Shown: in pieces, positions 16,418 through 25,119 of the stretch
Layout: each line of letters starts with the position of its first letter
Numbering within the stretch: position 1 is the stretch's first letter
From: DATFLL01 sp035267785
GTDB taxonomy: Bacteria; Pseudomonadota; Gammaproteobacteria; DATFLL01
Reading direction: 5' to 3'
DNA: 64,000 nucleotides
Assembly: GCA_035267785.1 (NCBI GenBank)
Contig: DATFLL010000108.1
Span: 1 to 64,000, forward strand
Translations under genes and position numbers: made by a program
The notes under the pieces: generated by a model
What the model was told of the DNA's origin: nothing
Databases searched by the model: none
What the model saw: the letters and a program-made list of their open reading frames with translations, nothing else

Positions 16418-16432
16418 CGTACGCGGCGTACG
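16418..16432. promoter_or_regulatory. operator-like palindrome CGTACGC-G-GCGTACG
   Basis: A perfect 7-bp inverted repeat around a single G lies about 90 bp before the DUF2892 start, in the only sizeable gap of this gene group. Its position suits a repressor site for the DUF2892-rhodanese-grxC-secB transcript. The binding protein is unknown. Confidence 0.35.
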
Positions 16433-16521
16433 CCGCCCGGTGTCCGCTGAGGGCGCGCGCTTTGGCGCCGGCCCAGCGCAGCGGCATCTACGGAACCCAA
16501 CCGACCGGAGGTAGCCCGGAC

Positions 16522-16737
16522 ATGAACGTTGAGCGACTGGTACGTATCTTCGCTGGCTTTTTCGTATTGATCTCGCTGGCCCTGGGCGTGCAGGCAAGCC
16601 CTATCTATCAGAGCAGCTATTGGCTGTGGTTCACCGCCTTCGTCGGCTTCAACCTCATGCAGAGCGGCTTCACCCGGTTTTGTCCCCTGGATATCATCCT
16701 CAAGCGACTGGGCGTCCCGGTCGGCTCGGGCCTGTGA
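16522..16737 (+). CDS. DUF2892 small inner-membrane protein (YgaP membrane-half-like)
   Basis: A 71-residue protein with two transmembrane helices (about 7-24 and 34-51) and the DUF2892 signature NLMQSGFTRFCPLDIILKRLG. In E. coli YgaP this domain is fused after a rhodanese; here it is a separate gene directly before a membrane-anchored rhodanese and after a YgaV-like regulator. The ATG has GGAGG nine bases upstream. It probably assists transmembrane handling of sulfane sulfur or thiocyanate, as proposed for YgaP. Confidence 0.85.
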   Translation: MNVERLVRIFAGFFVLISLALGVQASPIYQSSYWLWFTAFVGFNLMQSGFTRFCPLDIILKRLGVPVGSGL

Positions 16738-16776
16738 CCGTCCGGTATACGCCAGTCCATCGCAACTGAGAGACCC

Positions 16777-17202
16777 ATGCACCAATACGTTACCTTCGTC
16801 CTGAACCACTGGGAGCTGTTCGCGGCCCTGGTGGTTATCCTCGCCCTGCTGGCCGGCGGCCAGTACACCGATCGCCTGCGCGGCTTTCGCGCCGTCTCGC
16901 CCACGGAGGCAACCCAGCTTATCAATCGCGAGGACGCACTCGTGCTCGACGTTCGCGACGACGGCGAGTACCAGGGCGGGCACATCATCAATTCCGTGCA
17001 CATCCCGCTGACCGGCCTGTCCGATCGCCTCGGCGAGCTGGAAAAGCACAAGGACAAGCCCATCATTGTCGGCTGCCGTTCGGGTCAGCGCTCGGCGCGC
17101 GCCTGCAGTACGCTGCGCAAACAGGGCTTCGAGCGGGTCTATAATCTTGCCGGCGGCGTGATGGCCTGGCAGAACGCGAATCTTCCCTTGAGCAAGAAGT
17201 AG
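16777..17202 (+). CDS. membrane-anchored rhodanese-like sulfurtransferase (YibN-like)
   Basis: A 141-residue protein with one N-terminal transmembrane helix (about 11-28) and a single rhodanese domain. The active loop is VGCRSGQRSA with the persulfide-carrying Cys, preceded by VLDVRDDGEYQGGHI. The same gene stands before grxC-secB in many gammaproteobacteria (E. coli yibN). Here it probably also works with the preceding DUF2892 protein as a two-gene equivalent of YgaP. Confidence 0.9.
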   Translation: MHQYVTFVLNHWELFAALVVILALLAGGQYTDRLRGFRAVSPTEATQLINREDALVLDVRDDGEYQGGHIINSVHIPLTGLSDRLGELEKHKDKPIIVGCRSGQRSARACSTLRKQGFERVYNLAGGVMAWQNANLPLSKK

Positions 17203-17213
17203 GGCTGAATACG

Positions 17214-17474
17214 ATGGCGAATGTAGTGATGTACTGCACAGCGACCTGTCCGTATTGCATTCGGGCGCAGCGGCTGCTGGAAGACAAAGGCGTGGCCTTC
17301 GAACAAATCCGTGTGGATCTGGAGCCCGATCGCCGCGCCGAGATGGTCCAGCGTGCCGGAGGTCGCACCAGCGTGCCGCAGATCTTCATCGAGGACATGC
17401 ACGTCGGCGGCTGCGACGAAATCTATGCGTTGGAGCGCGCGGGGAAGCTCGACGCGCTGCTGCAAACGGCCTGA
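17214..17474 (+). CDS. grxC: glutaredoxin 3
   Basis: An 86-residue dithiol glutaredoxin: CTATCPYCIRAQRLL carries the CPYC redox motif, then RTSVPQIFIEDMHVGGCDEI with the cis-Pro glutathione site. It reduces disulfides and glutathione mixed disulfides in the cytosol. It starts 11 bp after the rhodanese gene and precedes secB, the conserved yibN-grxC-secB-gpsA order. Confidence 0.95.
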   Translation: MANVVMYCTATCPYCIRAQRLLEDKGVAFEQIRVDLEPDRRAEMVQRAGGRTSVPQIFIEDMHVGGCDEIYALERAGKLDALLQTA

Positions 17475-17585
17475 GCGCCGGGCGGGCCGGCGCGTCGGAC
17501 CCGTCTTTCTGCTAACATGCGCGGCATCGTATGCGGCCCGGTGTGCCGGTCGCCGAGAAACTGACCCCAAACCCAGGATCCTGAC

Positions 17586-18074
17586 ATGGCCGACACTCAA
17601 GGCAACTCTCAAGCCGACGCCGCGCAAGGCGAGCAGCAATTCGGTATCCAGAAGATCTACGTCAAGGACGTGTCGTTCGAGTCCCCAAACGCCCCGCAGA
17701 GCTTTACCGAGGCCTGGGAGCCGGACGTCAGCCTCGAGCTCAATACGAACGGGACCGGCATCGCCGAGGACACCTACGAGGTGGTACTGAGCCTGACGGT
17801 GACGGTGAAGAACGCCGAAAAAACCGCCTTCCTGGTCGAAGTGCAGCAGGCCGGAATCTTCCACATGAGCGGGTTCAACGAGGAAGACCTCGCCGGCATG
17901 CTCGGCAGCTTCTGTCCGAATATCCTGTTCCCGTATGCGCGCGAGGCGGTCTCCGACATGGTTACCCGCGGTGGCTTTCCGCAGCTCGCGCTCGCGCCGG
18001 TCAACTTCGACGCCCTCTACGCCCAGCACCTCGAAGAGCAGGCCAAATCGGGCGGAAGCACCGCGGTCAACTGA
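17586..18074 (+). CDS. secB: protein-export chaperone SecB
   Basis: A 162-residue SecB. Family landmarks are FGIQKIYVKDVSFESPNAP, the NAEKTAFLVEVQQAGIF strand, CPNILFPYAREAVSDMVTRGGFP, and LAPVNFDALYAQ near the end. The tetramer keeps preproteins unfolded and hands them to SecA. A 20-residue polar N-terminal tail precedes the core. gpsA follows after 37 bp. Confidence 0.96.
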   Translation: MADTQGNSQADAAQGEQQFGIQKIYVKDVSFESPNAPQSFTEAWEPDVSLELNTNGTGIAEDTYEVVLSLTVTVKNAEKTAFLVEVQQAGIFHMSGFNEEDLAGMLGSFCPNILFPYAREAVSDMVTRGGFPQLALAPVNFDALYAQHLEEQAKSGGSTAVN

Positions 18075-18111
18075 GCCGGTCCCGCCGGTTGCGCACCCGA
18101 GGCCCCTGACC

Positions 18112-19134
18112 ATGCCTGCAACGAAGGCACCCGCGGCCGATTCGACCACCGTCCTGGGTGCGGGCTCGTGGGGCACGGCACTGGCGATCCTGCTGGCCCG
18201 CAACGGTCGCCCCACTACGCTGTGGAGCCATGACCCGGCTCAGGTGGAGACCATGCGCCAGAGCGGGCGCAACGCGGCTTACCTGCCCGACGATGCCTTC
18301 CCGCCGGGCCTGAACGCCGAGGCAGACCTCGCCCGCGCCGTGGCCGCCTCCTGTCACATCCTCATCGTCGTACCCAGCAGCGCCTTCCGCCAGGTCCTTA
18401 CCGAAATCGCGCCGCTGCTCCAGCCGTACCACCGGCTGATGTGGGGCACCAAGGGGTTGGAGCCCGACAGCCGCAAGCTGCTTCACCAGGTGGCTGCCGA
18501 GGTGGTCGACTTCGGTTGGCCCCTGGCGGTGTTATCCGGCCCGACCTTCGCACGCGAGGTCGCGCGGGGCCTGCCCACGGCGATCACGGTCGCCTCGCGG
18601 GAGGAGGCATACGCCCGCGAGATTGCGACGCTGCTGCACGGGGAGTATTTCCGGGCCTATACCAGCACCGACGTCGTCGGGGTCGAGCTCGGCGGGGCGA
18701 CCAAGAACGTGCTGGCCATCGCCGCGGGCATCGCCGACGGGCTGGGTTTCGGCGCCAACACGCGCGCCGCCCTCATCACCCGCGGTCTGGCCGAGCTGAT
18801 GCGCCTGGGAAGCGCGCTCGGCGGACACCCGGAGACGTTCATGGGGTTGGCCGGCATGGGCGATCTGGTGCTGACCTGCACCGACGATCAGTCGCGCAAC
18901 CGCCGGGCGGGCCTGGCGCTGGGACGGGGCCAGACGCTGGAGGCCGCGCTCGCGGAAATCGGCCAGGTGGTCGAGGGCGTGCGCACGGCCCGCGAGGTAC
19001 GCGCGCTGTCAGTGGAGACCGGCGTGGAAATGCCCATCACCGAGCAGGTCTATCAGGTACTCTACGAGGGCCACGACCCGCATCACGCCGTCCATGCGCT
19101 GCTCGAGCGCGAGCAGAAGCCGGAATCGGCCTGA
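18112..19134 (+). CDS. gpsA: NAD(P)H-dependent glycerol-3-phosphate dehydrogenase
   Basis: A 340-residue enzyme that reduces dihydroxyacetone phosphate to sn-glycerol 3-phosphate for phospholipid synthesis. It has the dinucleotide-binding VLGAGSWGTALA, SGPTFAREVARGLPTA, the catalytic Lys block LGGATKNVLAIAAGIADGLGFG, and MGDLVLTCT. The ATG at 18112 has GAGG eight bases upstream. It ends the rhodanese-grxC-secB-gpsA run and converges on trmL with a 9-bp gap. Confidence 0.96.
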   Translation: MPATKAPAADSTTVLGAGSWGTALAILLARNGRPTTLWSHDPAQVETMRQSGRNAAYLPDDAFPPGLNAEADLARAVAASCHILIVVPSSAFRQVLTEIAPLLQPYHRLMWGTKGLEPDSRKLLHQVAAEVVDFGWPLAVLSGPTFAREVARGLPTAITVASREEAYAREIATLLHGEYFRAYTSTDVVGVELGGATKNVLAIAAGIADGLGFGANTRAALITRGLAELMRLGSALGGHPETFMGLAGMGDLVLTCTDDQSRNRRAGLALGRGQTLEAALAEIGQVVEGVRTAREVRALSVETGVEMPITEQVYQVLYEGHDPHHAVHALLEREQKPESA

Positions 19135-19143
19135 ACTCGTCGC

Positions 19144-19608
19144 TCACCCGGCGCCGGCAAAGCCCTGCTGGCGCCACGCCTCGTAGACGGTCACCGCCAC
19201 GGCGTTGGACAGATTAAGACTGCGGCTGCCGGCGCGCATGGGCAGGCGCAGCCGATGCTCGCGCGGCAGTGTCCGCAGAAGATCTTCGGGCAGTCCCCGG
19301 GTCTCGGGTCCGAATAAAAAGGCGTCGCCCGGATTGTAGGCAACATCGGCGTAACCGTTCGTGCCGCGCGTGCTCAGGGCGAACGTCCGGGCCGGGGCGA
19401 CGGCTTTATAAAACGCGGCCAGGTTGTCATACTCACGCACGGTGGCCAGCTCATGATAATCCAGCCCCGCCCGGCGCAGCTTACTGTCCTCGAGCTCGAA
19501 ACCCAGCGGGCGTATCAGGTGCAGCGCAGTGCCGGTATTGGCACACAGGCGGATCACATTACCGGTATTGGGCGGGATCTCCGGCTGATAGAGAACGACA
19601 TGAAACAT
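19144..19608 (-). CDS. trmL: tRNA (cytidine(34)-2'-O)-methyltransferase TrmL
   Basis: A 154-residue SPOUT-fold enzyme, close to the E. coli length of 157. It shows LYQPEIPPNTGNVIRLCANTG, LFGPETRGLPEDLL and the knot motif RSLNLSNAVAVTVYEAWRQ. It methylates the wobble ribose of tRNA-Leu. The ATG at 19608 gives the family N-terminus (MFHVVLYQPEIPPNTGN); longer upstream frames add only Arg/Pro-rich noise. It is divergent from the dihydroorotate dehydrogenase gene. Confidence 0.94.
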   Translation of the reverse strand: MFHVVLYQPEIPPNTGNVIRLCANTGTALHLIRPLGFELEDSKLRRAGLDYHELATVREYDNLAAFYKAVAPARTFALSTRGTNGYADVAYNPGDAFLFGPETRGLPEDLLRTLPREHRLRLPMRAGSRSLNLSNAVAVTVYEAWRQQGFAGAG

Positions 19609-19733
19609 CGGCTGGCTCGCAAGCGCCGCACACCGGCGCTCCACTATGGTAACCGCCGACTCGCCGTCCATACCAGGGGGCGGGACGCGGGGCACAACCA
19701 TTGACAGGTGCAAACCCGGAAAAAATCCCGACC

Positions 19734-20702
19734 GTGAACGCCGACGACAAAGCAATGCTCGCCGTGGACTTCTGCGGCCTGAACTTTGAAACACCGCTGG
19801 TACTGCTGTCGGGCTGCGTCGGCTTCGGCGAGGAATACACGCGGGTCGAGGGATTCTCCAATCGCGACGTCGGGGCCGTGTGCCTGAAGGGCACCACCCT
19901 GGAGCCGCGCCTGGGCAACGCACCGCACCGGGTATTCGAAACGCCCGCGGGTATGCTCAACGCGATCGGGCTGCAGAATCCGGGCTCGGCCCATGTCATC
20001 GAGACGATTCTCCCCGCGCTCGATTTCGATGAGACCCGCTTCATCGCGAACCTGTCGGGCTCGACCGTGGAGGAATATCAGGCCATCGCCCGTCTGTTCG
20101 ACGACTCGCCCATCGACGCCATGGAGATCAATATCTCCTGCCCGAACGTCAAGGAAGGCGGCGTGGCGTTCGGCAACGATCCGGACATGTCGGCGCGGGT
20201 CGTCGAGGCCTGCCGGGCGGTCACCGACAAGCCTCTGATCACCAAGCTCTCGCCCAACCAGACCGATATCGCCGAGAATGCACGGCGCTGTATCGAGGCC
20301 GGCACTGACGCATTTGCGGTCATCAACACCCTCATGGGCATGGCCATCGACGTCGAAGCACGCGCCCCGCTCATCGGAAACAATCAGGGCGGGCTGTCCG
20401 GTCCCGCCATCAAGCCCATCGCGGTGCTCAAGGTCCATCAGGTGTACCAGGTCTGCCGGGAGCACGGTATCCCGATCATCGGCCAGGGCGGTATCGCCAG
20501 TGCCGAGGACGCGCTGGAGTTTCTGATCGCCGGGGCGAGCGCCGTGGGCATCGGCACGGCCCTTTTCTATGACCCGCTGATCTGCCCGCGTATCAACGCC
20601 GGCATCGTCGACTATCTCAAGCGCCACGGCTACACCGAGGTGGCCCAGCTGACCGGAACGCTGCGTCTGAACGAGCCACCGCCCGCCCCCTGCGCCGGCT
20701 GA
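19734..20702 (+). CDS. dihydroorotate dehydrogenase, class 1B-like
   Basis: About 322 residues with a TIM-barrel DHOD pattern: SGCVGFGEEY, TPAGMLNAIGLQNPG, the catalytic Cys in NISCPNVKEGGVAFG, INTLMGMAIDV, GGLSGPAIKPIAV and GQGGIASAEDALE. The active-site Cys and the block order match the NAD-linked class 1B enzyme PyrDB of Gram-positives, not the quinone-linked class 2 enzyme usual in gammaproteobacteria, which uses Ser. It would oxidise dihydroorotate in pyrimidine synthesis. A pyrK electron-transfer partner is not adjacent. The start is uncertain: GTG 19734 is chosen for the GGAAAA upstream; ATG 19755 and TTG 19701 are possible. Confidence 0.85.
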   Translation: MNADDKAMLAVDFCGLNFETPLVLLSGCVGFGEEYTRVEGFSNRDVGAVCLKGTTLEPRLGNAPHRVFETPAGMLNAIGLQNPGSAHVIETILPALDFDETRFIANLSGSTVEEYQAIARLFDDSPIDAMEINISCPNVKEGGVAFGNDPDMSARVVEACRAVTDKPLITKLSPNQTDIAENARRCIEAGTDAFAVINTLMGMAIDVEARAPLIGNNQGGLSGPAIKPIAVLKVHQVYQVCREHGIPIIGQGGIASAEDALEFLIAGASAVGIGTALFYDPLICPRINAGIVDYLKRHGYTEVAQLTGTLRLNEPPPAPCAG

Positions 20703-20844
20703 TTCACCCCCTCAGGGCTGGTTTTGGCGCGCCAAGCTAATAGAATGAGGCGACTGGCCGATATAAGCGTGTGAATTTCCAGGCCTGTCACGGCCGACCT
20801 GCGCCAAGGAAAAGGAGCGGCCGACGGCCATTACCGGGGGGCGC

Positions 20845-22632
20845 ATGATCCCGCGCAAAAAAGTTCGCATCGGCGACCTGCTGGTCCAGCACAAGGTCAT
20901 CTCCGAGCAACAGCTATCCACGGCGCTCGCCGATCAGAAAAAGAGCGGCCGCAAGCTCGGGCGTGTGTTGATCGAAAACGGGTATATCACCGAAGAGCAG
21001 CTGCTGGAGTTTTTGTCGCGCCAGCTGCAGGTGCCGTTCATCGACCTCAAACACTACAAATTCAGTCCCGACACGGTCCGTCTGATCCCCGAGACCTTTG
21101 CGCGGCGCTACCGGGCCATCGCGCTGAAGGAGGGACGCGACAGCCTCATGGTCGGTATGGCCGACCCGACCGATATCTTCGGCTACGACGAGCTTTCCCG
21201 CCTCCTCAAGCGCAACATCGAGCTCGCAGTGGTTCGCGAGAGCGACCTGTTGTCGACGATCGACATGGTGTACCGGCGCACCGAGGAAATCAGCAATCTC
21301 GCCGAGGAGCTCGGCGAGGAGGTCGGCGAGAGCGACTTCGATCTCAACCAGCTCGCGCAAAGCGGCGGGGCGGGCGATGCGCCCGTGGTCAAGCTCCTGC
21401 AGACCATCTTCGAGGATGCCGTGCAGATCGGTGCCTCGGATATTCACATCGAGCCCGACGAGACGGTACTGCGCATCAGGCAGCGCATCGACGGGGTGCT
21501 GCACGAGCAGGTGATGAAGGAAAAGCACATTGCCAGCGCACTGGTCTCACGCCTCAAGCTCATGGGCGGGCTGAACATCTCGGAGCGACGCGCGCCTCAG
21601 GACGGGCGCTTCAATATCCGGGTACGAGACCACAGCGTCGACGTGCGTTTGTCGACCATGCCCATTCAGTATGGCGAATCGGTCGTGATGCGGCTGCTCG
21701 ATCAGAGCGGCGGGCTGCTCGACCTGGAGCAATTGGGCATGCCGCCCGAGGTACTCGCGCGTTTTCGCCGCAATATTCACCGCCCGTACGGGCTCGTCTT
21801 GGTGACCGGCCCGACAGGCAGCGGCAAGACTACGACCTTGTATGGGGCGCTTGCCGAGCTCAATGAGCCCACCAAGAAGATCATCACGGTCGAGGATCCG
21901 GTCGAATACCGCCTGGGGCGCATCAATCAGGTCCAGGTCCGCCCGAACATCGGCCTGACCTTCGCGAGCGTGCTGCGCGCCGCGCTGCGCCAGGACCCCG
22001 ACGTGGTACTGGTCGGTGAGATCCGGGACCGCGATACGGTGGACATCGGACTGCGCGCCGCCATGACGGGCCACCTGGTCCTCTCGACACTGCACACGAA
22101 CGACGCGATCTCCACGGCCAACCGGCTCATCGACATGGGCGCCGAGGGCTATCTCGTTGCGACCGCACTGGCCGCGGTGCTGGCCCAGCGCCTGGTTCGA
22201 CGCATTTGCGAGGGCTGTGCCGAGGCCTATCAACCCGACGTCAACGAAATGGCCTGGCTGTACAACGCGCTGGGCCAGCAGGCGGAAACGGCCACGTTCC
22301 AGCGCGGGGTCGGCTGCCCGCACTGCAACAACACGGGCTACCGAGGACGTATCGGCGTTTTCGAGCTGCTGGAGCTTAACGAGCAAATGGCCGACGCCCT
22401 ACGCCGTGAGGACAGCATAGGGTTTGCCCAGGCCGCTCGGCGCGGTAAGGGCTTTCGTCCCTTTGCGCTGCATGCGCTGGACTACGCCATGGCGGGCGTC
22501 ACTACGATCGAGGAGGTCCTGCGCGTTGCCGGCAGCCTGGAGGAGTCGGCCATTCCCGGAGCGTTGTCGGACGCTGTGCAGACATCGGCAGCCGTGGCGG
22601 CCGGCGAGGATGTCGAGGCGCACCGAAGCTGA
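20845..22632 (+). CDS. mshE: MSHA pilus assembly ATPase MshE
   Basis: A 595-residue type IV pilus extension ATPase. The N-terminus holds two consecutive 24-residue MshEN c-di-GMP-binding motifs (RIGDLLV...Q at about 8-31 and KLGRVLI...Q at about 37-60). The ATPase core has Walker A GPTGSGKTTTLY, the Asp box, Walker B VLVGEIRD, the His box STLHTNDA and the zinc tetracysteine CEGC...CPHC. It powers pilin polymerisation at the cytoplasmic face. It heads the operon and overlaps mshG by one base. No alignment or secretin genes precede it. Confidence 0.92.
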   Translation: MIPRKKVRIGDLLVQHKVISEQQLSTALADQKKSGRKLGRVLIENGYITEEQLLEFLSRQLQVPFIDLKHYKFSPDTVRLIPETFARRYRAIALKEGRDSLMVGMADPTDIFGYDELSRLLKRNIELAVVRESDLLSTIDMVYRRTEEISNLAEELGEEVGESDFDLNQLAQSGGAGDAPVVKLLQTIFEDAVQIGASDIHIEPDETVLRIRQRIDGVLHEQVMKEKHIASALVSRLKLMGGLNISERRAPQDGRFNIRVRDHSVDVRLSTMPIQYGESVVMRLLDQSGGLLDLEQLGMPPEVLARFRRNIHRPYGLVLVTGPTGSGKTTTLYGALAELNEPTKKIITVEDPVEYRLGRINQVQVRPNIGLTFASVLRAALRQDPDVVLVGEIRDRDTVDIGLRAAMTGHLVLSTLHTNDAISTANRLIDMGAEGYLVATALAAVLAQRLVRRICEGCAEAYQPDVNEMAWLYNALGQQAETATFQRGVGCPHCNNTGYRGRIGVFELLELNEQMADALRREDSIGFAQAARRGKGFRPFALHALDYAMAGVTTIEEVLRVAGSLEESAIPGALSDAVQTSAAVAAGEDVEAHRS

Positions 22633-23861
22633 TGCCCGAGTTCTACTACAAGGCGCGCAACCCCCGCGGCGACGCGGTGGAAGGGCGTATCGAGGCCGCC
22701 TCGGCCGATGCGGTCGCCACCCAGCTCATCAACAGCGGCATCACCCCCATCGACATCGGCGAGGCCGGGCCGCGCGGGGACTTCGTGGCGGACCTGCGTC
22801 GGCGCCTGGCCAGCCGGCGTCCGACGCTCGAGGATCTGATCCTCTTCAGCCGGCAGATGTACAGCCTGATGCGCGCCGGTGTCCCCATCATCCGCGCACT
22901 GACCGGCCTGGCGGACCACTCGCGCAATCCCAAATTCGCCGACACCCTGCACGACGTGGTCGCGAGCCTGGAGTCCGGACGGGATCTCACCAGCGCAATG
23001 AGCCGCCACCCGGATGTCTTCAACAGCCTGGTTGTCAGCCTAGTACAGGTCGGCGAAAACACGGGCCGCCTGGACGAGGCCTTCGACCAGATTGGCCGAT
23101 ACCTCGACCAGGAAAAGGATGTGCGCGATCAGGTCAAGGCCGCCATGCGCTACCCCGTGACCGTACTCGTGGCGATCATCATCGCCGTGGGTATCATCAA
23201 CGTGTACGTGGTGCCGCAGTTCGTCAGCCTGTTCAGGAGCTTCCATGCGCAGCTGCCGCTGCCCACCCGCATCCTGATGGCCACCTCCCAGTTTACCGTG
23301 GATTACTGGTATCTCTTGCTCACCGCCGCGATCGCTGGGGTCGGCGCGAGTGTGCTGTATCTGCGCAGCGAACACGGCCGCTACCGTTGGGACCGCGCCA
23401 AGCTGCGCCTGCCGATTCTGGGCGACATCCTGCTGCGCGCCACCCTCGGGCGCTTCGCCCGCGCCTTCGCCATGACGCTGCGGGCCGGCGTGCCCCTGGT
23501 CCAGGCCCTTACCGTGGTCGCCCGTGCCGTCGACAATGCGTATGTCGGGGACCGCGTCCTGCACATGCGAAACGGCGTCGAGCGGGGCGATTCGCTGACC
23601 CGCACCGCGGCGGCGACCGATCTGTTCACGCCGTTGGTCATCCAGATGCTCTCGGTGGGCGAGGAAACCGGAGCTGTGGACAATCTGCTCGACGAGGTCG
23701 CCGGCTTCTACGAGCGGGAGGTCGAATACGACCTCAAACGCCTGTCCAGCGCTATCGAACCGGTACTGATCGTGTTCATCGGCGGTGTCGTGCTGCTGTT
23801 GGCATTGGGGGTCTTTCTGCCGATGTGGGACATGGCAGCCGCCGCGCGGGGTGGGATGTGA
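22632..23861 (+). CDS. mshG: MSHA pilus platform protein MshG (GspF/PilC family)
   Basis: A 409-residue inner-membrane platform protein. It opens MPEFYYKARNPRGDAVEG, as in the PilC/GspF family. Two homologous T2SSF domains each have the ITRxLxxL/GxxL-type cytoplasmic helical block (DLILFSRQMYSLMRAGVP; GRFARAFAMTLRAGVPLVQ), separated by hydrophobic segments at about 168-190, 218-240 and 378-398. It couples MshE to pilin insertion. It starts within the mshE stop region, so translation is coupled. Confidence 0.93.
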   Translation: MPEFYYKARNPRGDAVEGRIEAASADAVATQLINSGITPIDIGEAGPRGDFVADLRRRLASRRPTLEDLILFSRQMYSLMRAGVPIIRALTGLADHSRNPKFADTLHDVVASLESGRDLTSAMSRHPDVFNSLVVSLVQVGENTGRLDEAFDQIGRYLDQEKDVRDQVKAAMRYPVTVLVAIIIAVGIINVYVVPQFVSLFRSFHAQLPLPTRILMATSQFTVDYWYLLLTAAIAGVGASVLYLRSEHGRYRWDRAKLRLPILGDILLRATLGRFARAFAMTLRAGVPLVQALTVVARAVDNAYVGDRVLHMRNGVERGDSLTRTAAATDLFTPLVIQMLSVGEETGAVDNLLDEVAGFYEREVEYDLKRLSSAIEPVLIVFIGGVVLLLALGVFLPMWDMAAAARGGM

Positions 23862-24010
23862 TGGATTTTTGACGCGCCGGGGGTGCAGAGACATCTTCGG
23901 CCGGTCCATAGGCAGGTGAACGATAAAACAATCAGTTAATGGCGATATCTGGCACGACAATATAGACTTGCTGCTTAACTAACTGTGTGATAAGTATTTA
24001 TACAAATTCG

Positions 24011-24562
24011 ATGTCAGGCGCTCGGCGCTGGGTTACGGGCTTCACGCTATTGGAGCTCGTCGTCGTTATCATAATTATCAGTATCTTATTGGCCATCGCG
24101 GCCGAACGTCTGCTGAAAATCAGGGCCCAGGCCGAACGGGCCGCTGTGGCCCGCGCCGTCGGCAATATGCGCAGCGCGCTTGGCATGAGGCTTGCTAAAG
24201 ACATAGCAGACGACAACTGGCCGGCGATCGGCAAACTGGCGGGCAGCAACCCGATGACGCTGATGACGCGCATACCGGGCAACTACTTGGGGGTAATACA
24301 GGACCCGGAACCGGCGAAGATCGCCGGCATGCAATGGTACTTCGATGCCGGCGCAGGCGCTCTGGTCTATCGGATTCGCTATGCGGAGAGTTTTCGCAGC
24401 CCGCTGCCCGGGCCGGCCCGACTGCGCTTTCGCATCGAGGCACAGTACCGCGATCGCAACGGCAACGGCCGGTTCGACCCGCGGGTCGACGGCTTCGAGG
24501 GCCTGGACCTGGTACCGCTCGAACACGTGGCCTGGCCGAACGGATCGGCCAGGGTCAACTGA
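24011..24562 (+). CDS. prepilin-like protein in the mshF/mshB position
   Basis: About 183 residues with a type IV prepilin leader (MSGARRWVTG) cut before FTLLELVVVIIIISILLAI; Glu5 of the mature protein, needed for assembly, is present. The rest (YFDAGAGALVYRIRYAESF, then an acidic GNGRFDPRVDG stretch) is not recognised. The ATG at 24011 gives a normal short leader; a GTG at 23987 is possible; neither has a strong ribosome site. The region just before it is AT-rich compared with the rest of the locus. It is probably a minor pilin. Confidence 0.75.
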   Translation: MSGARRWVTGFTLLELVVVIIIISILLAIAAERLLKIRAQAERAAVARAVGNMRSALGMRLAKDIADDNWPAIGKLAGSNPMTLMTRIPGNYLGVIQDPEPAKIAGMQWYFDAGAGALVYRIRYAESFRSPLPGPARLRFRIEAQYRDRNGNGRFDPRVDGFEGLDLVPLEHVAWPNGSARVN

Positions 24563-24627
24563 GGAAGGGATGATAAACGTAGCGGCAGTGGTCGCGACGA
24601 TTCGATGATTTGAACGGGAGCTGACAC

Positions 24628-25080
24628 ATGCAAAGGCAAGAAGAAGGTTTTACGTTAATCGAGCTGGTGGTGGTGATCACCCTCATCGGTATTTTGGCCG
24701 CGGTCGCGCTGCCGAAGTTCGTCGACATTCAGTCCGATGCCCGCAAGTCGGTCATGCAGGGTGTGGAGTCGTCAATGCGCGGTGAGTCGGCGTTGATTTA
24801 TGCCAAGTCGCTGATCGCCGGCGTCGAAAAACAGGCAGCCGCAAACGTCTCGGTCAACGGCGCCAACGTGGCGGTTGTCTATGGCTATCCCGCGCAGAAC
24901 CAGATTGTCGGTCTGCTCGATCTCCAGGGTGGCAGCAGCAACCAATTCGGGACCGACACGACGAACGGCATTGTCTGGAACACGGCGGCCGCCGTCTCGG
25001 CCAACTGCCAGGTCAGCTATACCCCGCCCGGTGCCGTTGGCGCCCAACCGACGATTGCCGGAACTTATTCGGGCTGCTGA
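24628..25080 (+). CDS. major pilin-like prepilin (MshA-type)
   Basis: A 150-residue prepilin. The seven-residue leader MQRQEEG is cut before FTLIELVVVITLIGILAAVALPKF, the classic N-methylphenylalanine helix with Glu5. The mature domain has a VDIQSDARKS turn and two cysteines near the end (SANCQVSY and the terminal SGC) that can form the D-loop disulfide. Location, size and a strong stem-loop terminator just downstream suggest it is the abundant structural subunit of this pilus. Confidence 0.85.
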   Translation: MQRQEEGFTLIELVVVITLIGILAAVALPKFVDIQSDARKSVMQGVESSMRGESALIYAKSLIAGVEKQAAANVSVNGANVAVVYGYPAQNQIVGLLDLQGGSSNQFGTDTTNGIVWNTAAAVSANCQVSYTPPGAVGAQPTIAGTYSGC

Positions 25081-25119
25081 TGCCATCGGCCTAACGGCCT
25101 GTGGCGCGGAGCGGGGATT

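Noticed and set aside
23950..23965. Perfect TGGCACG before the first prepilin gene, resembling a sigma54 -24 element
   Set aside because: At the required spacing the -12 GC dinucleotide is absent (TA instead), so it is not a sigma54 promoter.
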